Shown here one piece after another: positions 1-11,301 of a stretch of 64,000 nt of DNA. Every line of letters begins with the position of its first letter. The first letter of the stretch is position 1. The notes beneath the pieces are model-generated. The model saw nothing but the letters and a program-made list of their open reading frames with translations. It did not search any database and was not told the origin of the DNA. The translations under genes were made by a program, and so were the position numbers. Source of the DNA: Neonectria sp. B-13 (lineage: Eukaryota; Ascomycota; Sordariomycetes; Hypocreales; Nectriaceae). The stretch is taken from NCBI GenBank assembly GCA_002682825.1, contig NOKP01000003.1, positions 2,542,001-2,606,000 of the forward strand, in the 5' to 3' direction.

Positions 1-676
1 ACGCCAGCATCATCCTGTACGGTGATGGTGCCAGCAACCAGGGCCAGGTCTTCGAGGCTTTCAACATGGCTAAGCTGTGGAACCTCCCTGCCCTCTTCGG
101 CTGCGAGAGTGAGTTTCGCCAGTTTGTATGCAAGACGACATGAATACTGACTAGTATTCCCTAGACAACAAGTACGGCATGGGTACCTCCGCTGCCCGCT
201 CGTCGGCTCTAACCGACTACTACAAGCGTGGTCAGTACATCCCTGGTCTCAAGGTTAACGGCATGGACGTCCTGGCCGTCAAGGCTGCTGTCAAGTACGG
301 CAAGGAGTGGACTACCGCCGACAAGGGCCCTCTCGTCCTTGAGTACGTCACCTACCGCTATGGAGGCCACTCCATGTCCGACCCCGGTACCACCTACCGA
401 ACTCGTGAGGAGATCCAGCGCATGCGCTCGACCAACGACCCCATCTCCGGACTTAAGCAGAAGATCCTGGACTGGGAGATCACCTCTGAGGATGAGCTGA
501 AGAAGCTTGACAAGGAGGCTCGTGCCCACGTCAACGAGGAGGTTGCTATTGCCGAGGCCATGGCTGTCCCCGAGGCCAAGCCCTCGATTCTGTTCGAGGA
601 CATTTACGTCAAGGGCACCGAGCCCCAGTTCATCCGTGGCCGAATCGCCGAGGAGAACCACTACTTCAACAAATAA
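1..676 (+). CDS. PDA1: Pyruvate dehydrogenase E1 component subunit alpha, 3' part (5' end outside window)
   Basis: Mitochondrial matrix subunit of the pyruvate dehydrogenase complex; it carries thiamine diphosphate (ThDP) and decarboxylates pyruvate. Exons are 1-108 and 165-676; the 56-nt intron (109-164, GTGAGT...CTAG, branch ACTGAC near 146) falls inside the conserved GDG-x(n)-NN ThDP/Mg motif. The first exon reads [18 protein letters not shown] and ends GCE; the second begins with the NN pair and continues [11 protein letters not shown]. Downstream is the phosphorylation loop [19 protein letters not shown], whose serines are the family's regulatory kinase targets. The protein ends [10 protein letters not shown] followed by TAA. 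The mitochondrial presequence and the N-terminal half lie left of base 1. Identity is very secure; only the upstream portion is unseen. Confidence 0.97.
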
Positions 677-1661
677 GGAAGAGGGGTGCATATGGGCTGA
701 GCCGTACCTATAATGATTCCTATACCTTGTTGCCCTTTGTAATATACATCCATGACTAGAGGACTGGATTGGTCCAAATGGACACGGGCGAGGACCCTTG
801 TTGATTCTTGTGAGATAATGAATGGCCACACTGCCTAGGGATCTAAAACCGACTTCTTTCCCGTGATAAGATTCGCACTACTGACCACGGGGGGTGTGTT
901 TGAGGGCATGTAACCACAAACTGGCCTACCACTTCCTTGCGATGGCTTCCATTGCAGGGTCCCCACGGTAACGAAGTGAGGGAGAAAACCGCCGTGCTAG
1001 GCATGTTCAGAGGCCCTTTACTAACAACACTGTAAACCTCATGATAGTCGTGAAATTCACGTGCACTACTGAACCATCTGATCCAAGCTAGGTAGCCAAG
1101 TCCCAAGCACTGACGTTCTCCTCGTTGTGCAAATCCTACATTAGAGTGCATCTTAGGAGAGAGGGTGTGCATGATTAATCTCAGCAATCATCATCCTCTT
1201 TGCGGTGCGTGACTGGTGAAAAGGCATCCTATGCCTACTAGACTGCATCTACCAGAAGTTTCGCAATTATACTCCATATTAGCTAGTTTACTTACGCTGG
1301 AAAGTTTTGTTGGGAATCTGACATCTAAACATGTTCAACATATCGCATTGGATACCGTCGTCTGAATCTTACTCCGAGCCAGGTCAATTGATTCGCTCAA
1401 GACGACGCGGCAGCCTGAAAGCACAGATGCCCATAATCACGTGACACGCGTCGCGTGCCTCGACTTTCTGGGCCGTCGCGAAATCCAATTAACGCGATTC
1501 TGCCTGGCTGGCGCGTCATGAATAGAGCCACTGTCAGCTGTCGGCACGGCTTCACAATTGCCTCTCTCCTGCACTGTTCCGCCTCAAGAGTGACCGTCCC
1601 GCGTTCCATTTGCCATATTCTGCTTCGCCTGGTAGCGGAATCGCCAAGAACACTGTGCATC
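677..1661. other. Intergenic region, PDA1 3' end to ligase promoter
   Basis: About 985 bases between the PDA1 stop and the ligase start. No ORF in either strand resembles a known protein. The right half (1437-1497) holds a dense group of cell-cycle-type promoter motifs listed separately; the left half presumably contains the PDA1 3' UTR and terminator. I saw no tRNA or repeat here. Confidence 0.7.
1437..1497 (+). promoter_or_regulatory. MCB/E-box-like motif cluster upstream of DNA ligase I
   Basis: Within 61 bases, about 165-225 bases before the ligase ATG, are TCACGTGAC (1437-1445, palindromic CACGTG core), ACGCGTCGCGTG (1446-1457, an exact MluI cell-cycle box ACGCGT followed by a second CGCGT), GTCGCGAAAT (1475-1484), a CCAAT (1485-1489) and ACGCGA (1492-1497). 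ACGCGT boxes bound by MBF drive G1/S expression of replication genes, including CDC9, in yeast. That this cluster does the same here is inference from position and sequence. Confidence 0.55.
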
Positions 1662-4481
1662 ATGGCACCCAAGCAAGCGACCCTGGGGTATGTGAAGTCG
1701 AAGCAGAGCACAATTGGGTGCGTCGGAGGGATCTCTGAGACGAGAAGCTGTCAATCTAACGAGCGCACCATTGTAGGAAGTTCTTTGGCGCAAAGTCTGC
1801 ACCGCCGACTCAGCAGACGAAGCTGTCTTTTAGCACCAAGGCGAAGAAGCAAGAGACCAAGGAGGAAGAGGATGTGAGCGTCAAGGAGAACTCAGACTCG
1901 GAGAAGGGTAGGACACTTTTATCTGATGCATATTGATAAAATTTTCTAACCAGCTCAAACAGATTCCAAGAAGCGGACGAGATCCTCTGCCACGAAGTCG
2001 ACCTCCAAAGAAACAACAATTAAAAAGGAGGAGGTAGATGACGACAGCGACGCCCCCGTTACCAAGAGGCCACGACGAACCCGAAAAAGAGTGGAGGTGG
2101 AGGAAGATGACGAGGAGGTGGAAGTGAAGTCCCCTATTAAGGCAGAGAAGCCAGCCAGCCCCTCGCCGAAGTCCAAATCCAATAAGTCGAAGGCAAAGGA
2201 GGCGCCTGTGGAGGAGGCCGATGAGGCTGTGAAGGAAGCAGAATCCACAGCATCGGCCTCCGAGGCAGAAGAGGAGGCAGGGGTCGATGAGGAGGAGAAG
2301 CCCGAGATCGTTGCCAAGGCAAGAGAGAAGGTCCAGGCAGCCCTCAAGTCTAAGAGCAAGGATCCTTATCCCGATTGGACACCTGGTGCGCCGGTACCAT
2401 ATGCGGCGCTCTGCACGACCTTCTCTCTCGTTGAGTTGACAACCAAGCGGCTGATAATCATGGAGCACTGCGCCCTGTTCCTGCGCCAGGTCATGCGTCT
2501 CACGCCCGACGACCTACTACCTACCGTGTTGCTCATGATCAATAAGCTCGCTCCCGATTATGCTGGCATTGAACTTGGAATTGGCGAGTCATTGATCATG
2601 AAAGCCATTGGCGAGACAACTGGTCGGAGTCTTCAGGTCATCAAGGCTGACCAGAAGGATATTGGCGATCTTGGTCTTGTTGCGGTCAAGAGTCGATCGA
2701 CCCAGCCTACCATGTTCAAGCCCAAGGCTCTTACGGTCAAGGGAGTTCACCAAGGGCTCATGAATATCGCCACCATCTCTGGCAATGGTGCGCAAGGGAA
2801 AAAGGTGGACGGCATCAAGAAGTTGCTAGCGGCAGCTGATGCCCATTCCTTGGGAAAGATCGACGTCAACACGGACAAAGGTGGCCCGAGTGAGGCCAAG
2901 TTTATTATTCGATTCCTGGAGGGAAAGCTGAGACTTGGTCTGGCTGAGAGAACCGTCCTGGTCTCGCTCGCCCACGCTATAGTGGCTCATGAGGCAGACG
3001 CCCGGGGTAAATTGCCCAGCACTTCTGATATTGAGAAGGGCGAATCTACCCTCAAGACAGTCTACAGGTATGCACTCCCCGGATCGGCTTCACATATCAT
3101 GCTAATGGAAATCAGCGAGCTACCAAGTTACAATGTCATTATTCCTGCCATACTAGAGCATGGTATCATGAAGCTTCGAGAGAACTGCAAGCTCCGACCC
3201 GGCGTGCCGCTAAAGCCCATGCTGGCCAAGCCTACAAAGGCAATTACCGAGGTATTGGATCGATTTGAAGGCCAAACTTTCACCTGCGAGTACAAGTACG
3301 ATGGCGAGAGGGCGCAGATCCACTACGTGGCCAAGGACGCCCCTCAGGAGCTGAGCCAGTCGACTCAAGCTGCCTCCAGGGAGGTCGGATCTGGAGTTGC
3401 CAGCATCTTCTCCAGAAATTCAGAAGATCTGTCACGGAAGTACCCAGACATCCTTGCCAAGCTCCAAACCTGGGTCAAACCAGATACCAAGAGCTTTGTG
3501 TTGGATTGTGAGACGGTGGCGTGGGACGTGGATGAGAAGAGGGTGCTGCCTTTCCAGCAGCTAATGACCCGCAAGAGGAAGGATGTCAAGGTGGAGGATG
3601 TGAAGGTCAAGGTCTGCGTGTTCGCCTTTGATCTACTTTACCTAAACGGCGAGGCGGTTGTCGAGAAGGCTCTTCGTGAGCGCCGAGACCTGCTGGAAAA
3701 CGCATTCACGCCGGTTGAGGGCGAGTTCTCGTTCGCCACTCACATGGATGGACAGGAGCTTGATGAGATCCAGGTCTTCCTTGACGAGAGTATGAAGGCG
3801 TCGTGCGAGGGCCTCATGGTCAAGATGTTGGACGGAACTGAGAGCGGATACGAGCCCAGCAAACGAAGCCGAAACTGGCTCAAGGTAAGAACCGACTTCC
3901 CCTGAACGTGTCAAGTAATGATGGATTTAACGCTTTGTCTTTAGATCAAGAAGGACTACCTCTCCGGCGTGGGTGATTCTCTCGATCTAGTCGTTCTGGG
4001 AGCATACTACGGTAAGGGTAAGAGAGCCTCGGTTTACGGCGCGTTCCTCCTCGCTTGCCACAACCCCAACACGGACACATACGAAACGGTCTGCAACATC
4101 GGCACGGGCTTCTCAGAGCAGGTCCTCGAGGACCTGCACAAGGAGCTCTCCGCCATCACCATCGACCGCCCCAAGCCCTTCTACTCACACTCCTCCGGCA
4201 ACCAGCATCAGCCCGACGTCTGGTTTGAGCCCCGCTACGTCTGGGAGGTCAAGACGGCCGACCTGACCCTCAGCCCGCGATACAAGGCCGGCGCCAAGGA
4301 GGGCGTCGACCCGGAGGGCGTCAAGGGCATCAGTCTGCGCTTCCCGCGATTCATCCGGGTCCGCGATGACAAGACTCCCGATGCCGCCACTTCGAGCAGA
4401 CAGGTCGCCGAGATGTATCGCAGCCAAGAGAGTGTGTCCAAAACTAAGGGCCCTGCCGCGGACGACGACTTTGAGTACTGA
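1662..4481 (+). CDS. CDC9: ATP-dependent DNA ligase I, nuclear replicative ligase
   Basis: Seals Okazaki fragments and repair nicks. Four exons (1662-1717, 1777-1907, 1963-3884, 3945-4481) give 881 aa, normal for the family. Introns of 59, 55 and 60 nt all keep frame. The start is the first ATG, giving MAPKQATLGYVKSKQSTIG; joining exon 1 to exon 2 creates QSTIGKFF, a perfect QxxIxxFF PCNA-interacting box that neither exon contains whole. Residues ~45-230 are a charged, disordered Lys/Glu tail. The ligase DNA-binding domain follows (ALCTTFSLVELTTKRL onward). The adenylation motif is CEYKYDGERAQIH, with Lys507 the nucleotidyl acceptor. Motif III (DCETVAWD), motif IV (EGLMVKML) and the OB-fold end (NWLKIKKDY, then GDSLDLVVLGAYYGKGKR) are present. 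It converges on the CLC gene with 348 bases between stops. Confidence 0.96.
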
Positions 4482-4829
4482 GTCCCGGTACTTGCTATAT
4501 TGCGCATGACAGTTGTGAAGGGGATTATGCATTAGTTGGAGGCGACTTTGCTTGTCTTTGTTCCTGAGCGGGATGGAGTTAGGAGACTGATTTTCCAATC
4601 ACTACTTTTACTCACGGCGTCTGTATCATAGCATCTAAGCATCCAATGAAACAAAAGGAGGCCATGACTATGGCATCAACGCGACGAGCACAACGAGTTT
4701 TACTTACTTGTATGGCCGAGATGCTAGAGGGATGATTTGGAATTGCCTAGATCATGGAAACATACATAACACTCATGACATGCGAAAACCCGTGAGAACC
4801 CTGCCTCTAACCCATCTAAAAATAAACCT
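4482..4829. other. Convergent intergenic spacer (ligase / CLC)
   Basis: 348 bases between two tail-to-tail stop codons; it must carry both 3' UTRs and polyadenylation signals. No gene seen. The 4185-4598 reverse reading frame is a shadow of the ligase 3' exon. Confidence 0.8.
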
Positions 4830-7800
4830 CTATAACATTGGCTCCTCGCCCCTGATACTATCCTGATCGTCGGCACCGTCGGCGCCCCGTAACAGCCCGT
4901 GTTGCTCGCGGGCGTCGTTGTCATCATTCACCATGCCTAGTCTCGTAACGCCAGTCTCGACGCCGGGTCCGCCGGGCAGGCCGCTGGTGCGGCGGGTCTC
5001 CTCGGCGCCGTTGAGGACGTACCAGACGTCCTTCTTGGTGAGGAGGCCCTGGAGGACGCCGCGGTCGCTGAAGAGAACGTATCGCAGGCCGAGCTTCTGG
5101 AAATAGCTAGCGACAAGGTGGAGGGTGCTGTGGGAGGGGAGGGTGAGCGGAGTCTGGTCCATCCAGGGGCGGAGGTCCAGAGTGGAGCGCGGGTCGGCGA
5201 GGGGCTGGTGGGAGAAGAAGGCCTCCGTCTCCGGGGCCAGGGAGCGGGGCGGCTGCGTCGAGGCGCGGAGGTTGTAGGCGAGCTCGGCGCGGGAGATGTA
5301 GCCGAGGAGGATGGCGTCGCGGGGGTCCGAGATGACGGGGAAGCCGCGGTATGGGTGCATCTCGAGGATGGTGCTCAAAGAGGCGATGGTATGGCCCGTG
5401 GCCGTCAGGACGACGAGGTCCTCGATGCGCGTCATGATCTGCGCCGCGGTGACGTCTGGGATGATCATCTCCTCGCTGTTGTCGAGGAAGGGATACTCGT
5501 TGAAGTGGATCCACGACTCGTAGATGCCGCGGCGAGAGAAGGCGTCGCCCACCCACTTGGAGATCATGACGGCGATCATGATGGGCAGCACGTAGGTGAG
5601 GGCGCCGGTGAGCTCGAACATGATGACGACAATGGACACGGTCATGCGAGTGACACCAGCGAGGGCTGCGGCGGCGCCGACGATGGCGTAAGTGCCGGGA
5701 GTGACGCAGGGGATGTCGGGCTCGCAGGAGCCAAAGAGGAAGAAGGTTGGGTGGTTGGTAACCCATATCTCCATGATGATGCCAACGGCGCGGCCCGTCA
5801 AGGCGCCGATGGCCATCGAAGGCAGGATGATACCTGCGGGGATCTGCAGACCAAAAGTGATGGCGGCGAGGAAGAAGCCGACGACGGAAGCGAAGATGAG
5901 GAGCACAATGGTGCTGGCAGATGCAGCGCCGGTCTTGCAGAGACCAATCTGATCGTCAAGGACCTGCGAGCACTCGGCAAATAGGTTGGAGACAAGCTCA
6001 GTGGTCTGGAGCTTCATATATAAGTTGGGGTAGTTGATGAGAGCCGTGAGCAGAGCCACAACGACAACTTGGGCGATGGGGCCAGGGAGCCAAGTATTGG
6101 CCTTTTTCCAGCGAGCTACGGCCATGTTGGCCTTGATGAAGAGTCCTCCGTAGATTCCCTGCGGTAGTTATTAGCAAAGCTGATATCGCATTAAGTGCCA
6201 GTCAAAAGAACAGGGAGAACGAACACCGAAGATGCCGAGGAAAGCATATGGCATCAGCTCGAATCGATGCCATCCAATGCTGTACTGGACCTGGTACATG
6301 ACCAGCTTGCCTGATCTGAAAGGATCGAAGGCCTGCAGGACGACGGCAGCCGTCATGGCGCACACAAAACTTTGCCACATGGTCTTGTCAGGGAAGTAGT
6401 ACGACAGTTGCTGCGGTCTGTTAGCATTTAAGTCGGCGTGAAGGCGATGGACTGGTGTAAGCGAACCTCGAGACTGAACAGGACACCACCAATGGGAGAA
6501 CCGAAGGCGACAGAAATGCCCGAAGCTGCAGCTGCCGACAAGACCTCACGTTTTCGAGCTACAAAAGGTTAGCGATGGGATCAGCAGCTTGGTAGCGCAT
6601 GTTCTTACCTTCGTTGTCATTGATGTTGCGAAACAGCTTGACGAACAGGTTGGCGCAACAGCAGGCAACGTGGACCAGAGGGCCCTCTTTGCCAAGCCAC
6701 ATGCCCGAAGCCACGGCGAGAATCTAAACGGGTCAGCAGAGAACGACCAAGAGCAGTCAGGTGGCCATACCAGACCGAAGGACTTGGTAACCAGGGTCCA
6801 TGTCCCTAGGAATCGCTGAATGACAAAACCACCGAGGACGGTCTTGATCTCTGGGATACCACTATGCTTGGCGTAAATGGCATATTCCTGCACAAGAAGC
6901 GCGGCGAGATATGCGACAAACACCTTGTGAGAATACCGTTAGCGAAACTAGGTCGATCTAGGTGGAATCGCATAGGAGGCATACCGAGAAGGCGATGAAG
7001 AAGAAGTACTCGACGAACCACTTTCCACCTGCTGAGGTGACGCCCACGGCATCAGCCCAAGGCTTCCACCCGTCGCATTTGGACCCCTGATCATATCCAT
7101 AGCAACAGAAAGCCTTGTTCAAGTAGAAATGTCCACCTTCCGGCCCGCTAGAACAGAAGCCCAGCTTCAGATCGCCGAGCCAGTCAGTGGTGACGTCGAT
7201 GCCAGCGGCAATTGCGCCAACGGCCATGCCGGTGAGTAACAGGACGATCCAGACCTGGCTCGCATCGAGAAGACGCTGAGCGTAGCCGAGCACACCGGTC
7301 GCGCTTGAGTAGAGGTGGCGCAGGCGCTGGCGCTCCTTGGTATACTCGAAAATCCAGTCGATGGCCGTCAGATCCTCGTATCCGACACGACGGCCGGGGC
7401 CTTCCATGTACCAGTCGAGGGGCACGCTATCCTTGGAGGAGACATTGAGGGTAGTCGTGTCGTTGCGCGGCGGGCTATCGGAGCGGCGGAAGACGGCAGG
7501 TGATGCGCCCCTGGAGGATGTCGCAGAGGAGGAGTTCTGGAAGGGCGATGCCAGGCCGGTGATGGCGGAGAGCAGGCGGGAGGGACCTGAGAGAAGGGAG
7601 GGTGCCTGTCTGCGCTTGAAGGAGATTGGGGCGCCCAGTCCGCTGTCTAAAGGGTCGTCCTCGAATACATCGTGAGTGTCTCGATCGCGTGCGTCTCGTT
7701 CGTGGGCCTGGGAGCGAGCGTCGGCGTGTTCGGCGCCGTGGAAGTGGCCGGTCTCATGGTTGTTGTTGCCGGTGTCGAGGAAGTCGAGCTCGTCGAGGTG

Positions 7801-7890
7801 GTCGGAGCTGGAAGTATGCGACGGGGAGCCCGATGTAGATGCGAAAGCATATGGATCGTTCTGGGGTGCTCCAGACATGATGCGGCTCAT
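4830..7890 (-). CDS. CLC-family voltage-gated chloride channel / Cl-/H+ antiporter with CBS domains
   Basis: Membrane anion transporter, probably of an internal compartment (yeast Gef1 acts in the Golgi/vacuole). Six exons on the minus strand: 7890-6985, 6923-6771, 6723-6609, 6558-6467, 6410-6225, 6158-4830; introns are 47-66 nt, total 926 aa. The N-terminal ~170 residues are acidic, Ser/His-rich and cytosolic; then [11 protein letters not shown] and the membrane region. Selectivity motifs are visible: KHSGIPEIK (residues 321-329) and GKEGPLVH with Glu366, the gating glutamate retained in exchangers. The C-terminal ~250 residues contain a CBS pair ([36 protein letters not shown]). Introns 4 and 5 use the unusual donors GTTCGC and GTTCGT; intron 2 is only 47 nt. 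A second ATG lies four codons in (7878). Divergent from the neurochondrin gene. Confidence 0.93.
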
Positions 7891-8771
7891 ACCATTGTGC
7901 TCCTGCGACGCTCACAGTCTGGGATCTGGAGTCTTGAGTCGTGGGGATGTCGAAGACGAGTCGTTGGTGATGATGGAGGTTGAGTAGGTAACAGTTCTAC
8001 TTTAAGCTGATACAGGTACCTTTACAGGCGGGCATGCACCACAGGTTGGAGCCTGGAGTGGTCGCCCTGCAAGGAAGCTCGAGCCACGCCTCCATCCATC
8101 CAATGGCTTGGCTGCATAAAGGTAAGTAAGGAAGGGTCAGCTCTAAAAGATTTGTTAGTTTTGCGGCCATATATGTACTTTAATCCTCACAAGTATCATA
8201 AAATTTGACAGAGAATCGTACGTATGAAAGACTAGCTATTTAAGAAATTATATAATAGTTATTTACATCATTGAATTTCCGCCAAAGATGGTGAGCTTGT
8301 GAAAGAAACACACAAGGTTGTAAGCCGAGTTGGATCAGATTGAGAGGCTGATTCTATGTTTGAAACCAACGCAATGGGGGGAGATTGCCAAGGGTATTAC
8401 AGAATTCAAGTACCGTCTGTGTTTTGTGCATGGCGTCTTCATGCGACTGCTTTGCAAAGCCTCCGCCAAAGCAGCACCCAATGGATTGGATTTGGTAGTT
8501 CTGAATGCACTTATCGGGGTGGATTGGTGATGTCAAAAATAGCGGGCCCGTCCTGTCGCGCAACTCCAATGGAAATAGTTGCGTCGTGCTACCAAGACAT
8601 CTATCTTTTGCCCAAGCCAAACCAGTCCTTGGTGTAAAGTCTCGAGGCAATTTTGTCATCGACTACAATAGCAGACTACAAAGAGTGTCTAGATTCGACT
8701 AGAATACTAGCCATGCTGAGCCGTCCCGAAATCTCTTAAGCGGCGTCCACCCTATACCAGACCCAAACACC
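7891..8771. other. Divergent promoter region, CLC / neurochondrin
   Basis: 881 bases between two divergent start codons. An AT-rich stretch at about 8145-8290 (runs such as TTAAGAAATTATATAATAG) contrasts with the GC-rich coding flanks. Small ORFs on both strands at 8330-8700 overlap each other and resemble nothing known. Confidence 0.7.
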
Positions 8772-10786
8772 ATGGAAGACTCCACGGCAAAATCAGCGTC
8801 GCAAGGCACCGCCTCACAGTCCGCGGATCTCGCCAAGCTGCAGACTCTGCTCCGAGCCAAGGACGACACTCAGAGGTTCGTCGGCCTAGCTCTCCTCAAA
8901 TCCGTCCTCGACAGCTCCCCCGAGCTTCGAGAGGATGACCACACCGTCCAAAGCCTTTGGGCCAGTCTATCGCCAAAGTTTCTGGACCGGTTGCTGCGCA
9001 CAGGATCCAAGCCGACCAACAAGAATGCAAAGGAGATGCTCGATCTGGCCGTCTCCGTCTTGCATATCTTTGCCATCTTGCTCCCTGAACGTGCCGGCAG
9101 CGACCCCAAGTTCCTCGATAGGATCCCCGGCCTCGTCAGCGCGGTTCTCTACAGGTGTGACCCGAGCCCTCAGTTTTGAGACAACATACTTATCATGATT
9201 ATTTAGCTCAGAGGAGACCACAACGCTGATACTGCAGCTTCTCCATACCCTAGTCAGTTCGCAGGATGGTGCGAGGGCCTTTGTCAAAGTTGACGACATC
9301 AGCCCGCTGACCGAGATCGCCCCTGCTCATGCCCCAGTTCTGGATATCCTGAACTTCGCATGGCTCAACGCCATGACTGTCGTGGAGGATCCAGATGCCT
9401 TGGCTAGCAAGGTCGACGCAACAATCCAGAGCCTAGTGTCGTCCTTTACTGGCACAGACGCAGTCACTCTACTCGAGTTTCTCGGCTACTTTCTGCGCAA
9501 TGCGAATTCTATCGTACGGAGCCCTCACCTTGATACTGGACAATGGCTTACATAACTGGCAGATCCTCCCTCGTCAACCTAAGTGGCTCAAGAGTGTAGT
9601 CAATTTTGTTCGAAATCTCGTTACGAGTCGCCCTACACCAGAGGCACGTTCGGCATATACAAACGCTGCGGCATCCATTCTACAGACTTACCAGGCCGAA
9701 GCACCAAATCTCCTCTTCACTGACGCCAAGAATGCTGACAAGCCCTTTTCCTACCTGTTCGTCAACCTCCTGTTCATCGACATCAGGTCTTCTGCCCCTA
9801 CGCTTCTGGAGAAGCTCAACAAGCCCGAGTATCCTAAGCTATCCCGGAGGCTTGCTTCCGCCTTCGACATCATCTCCATCTTCGTGGGATATCTCATCCA
9901 GTCACTCGAAGATGATTCTTTGGATGCTTTCGCGATGTCGCCCGACAACCTCCTCAAGCTCCGCAAAGGCATCTCCGAGACCATGTCTGTCACCATCGAG
10001 TACCTCCGCGACCGATGGGATGCGTCCGTCGCCGGCGCAATGGGCCTGCACCCAGACGCCCGTGCAGGGACCACAGACACCGTCACAGGCTCACACCATG
10101 CCCTGGCCTGGGACTCGATGAAGGACAATGCGGAAGATGACATGTTCATCCTCTCTGCCGTTCGAGCATTGGCGCTCTGGCTGCGAGAAGACGACAACGA
10201 GTCCCTGCGCAAAGAGACGACCGGATTGATGGACATGTTTATGGACCTCTACAAATCTAGCTCACATGAGAAGCTTGACTTCCGCTCCCCCATCCTGGTT
10301 GCTCTCGAAGGCCTCATCACCTTGAAGAAGGGTCGCCAGTCCTTTCTCGCCAACGACGGCTGGCAGACCTTATCCCGCGACCTCACCTCGATATTCCAAC
10401 ACAGCTCGCCCGCCAGCCTCACCGCCGATGCATCCCGCGCTACTGACATCGTCCGAATCCTACTCCCTATCGCCGAGGAGGAGACGGGTGGTACCCCAGA
10501 ACCCTGGATGGACCTCATTACCACAGTCGCCGCATGGGCCACTCCTGACCAGGACCAGCCTCCACCACCGCTTCCGGTTCAGGAAGCTCAGCTTGCGGTA
10601 CTGCAGCTCTGCTGTGCAATCCTGGTTCCCGCCAATCGTGGAATGAGGCAGAGGTACGGGCACTCCATCGGGGCCATCAATGGTATTGCCGCGCAACTCG
10701 CTCGCCACATTGATCACGATGGGCCCCTAGGCGAGATGCTGGAGGATGTCTTGGCTACCATGGGTAGCTTGGCGCGGGACGGATGA
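8772..10786 (+). CDS. Neurochondrin-family protein
   Basis: Helical-repeat protein of the neurochondrin family, found across filamentous fungi; the molecular role in fungi is unknown to me. Three exons (8772-9154, 9207-9513, 9563-10786) give 637 aa. Intron 1 is 52 nt; intron 2 (9514-9562, 49 nt, GTACGG...GGCAG) is needed to keep frame, joining FLGYFLRNANSI to ILPRQPKWLKSVVNFVRNL. Without it the reading frame ends at 9555 and a second ORF appears to begin at 9500, which could be mistaken for two genes. Conserved features: KLQTLLRAKDDTQRFVGLAL at the N-terminus, LLHTLVSS in the middle, and the C-terminal LQLCCAILVPANRGMRQRYG stretch. There is no signal peptide or membrane span. It is followed in tandem by the FAD oxidoreductase. 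Confidence 0.82.
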
Positions 10787-11301
10787 GACAGAGCCGATAG
10801 GTGTTTCGCATACATATATACGGTTGAGGCAACTGCTTGGATACCCCGCCTGGACACAGGCATCCCCCGCCATCTGTTCAATATGGACCAGAAATGCCAG
10901 AAGTAGCCAAAAAGCCATGCGCTCGGTCTGTTATGAGCTGACCGGTGGCTTAATCAGCGTAATGACACGCCTTCACATGTCGTCAGTGTGATCATGGTTT
11001 TGCCTGAGTGGCATGATGGGATAGGGCAATTTCGGTGAGGGGTAGACGGCGAGTCTGCCGAGAGGAGACGGCTGCATGTATTTAAGAGGGCTCTATGTCT
11101 ATATCATTGAATGGTGAAAGCTGGGTAAGAACCTTGGCGAAAGAGAATGTGCAGGCGATAGAGTTCAGCTACCTAGCAGCCCAAAACCGAACCACATTTA
11201 AGCCCGTCACGGCTTATATGAACGCTTTTGAAGCCCCCCTCAGTCGTCTCTTCCATCTCACCAGCCTCATACGTCCAGTCCCTTTGCAGACCCTCCACAA
11301 C
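10787..11301. other. Intergenic leader of the FAD oxidoreductase gene
   Basis: 515 bases. A TATTTAA at 11079-11085 and an ATTTAAG at 11196 are plausible TATA-like elements for the downstream gene. The ligand-binding frame stays open upstream of the chosen start as far as 11095, discussed in the CDS entry. No separate gene seen. Confidence 0.6.

Noticed and set aside
5118..5984. 288-codon ORF antisense to the CLC gene
   Set aside because: Shadow of CLC exon 6, whose minus-strand translation has clear CBS and membrane segments.
9373..9600. Apparent frameshift in the neurochondrin-family gene
   Set aside because: Explained by a 49-nt intron (9514-9562) with GT and AG ends that restores frame and family sequence.
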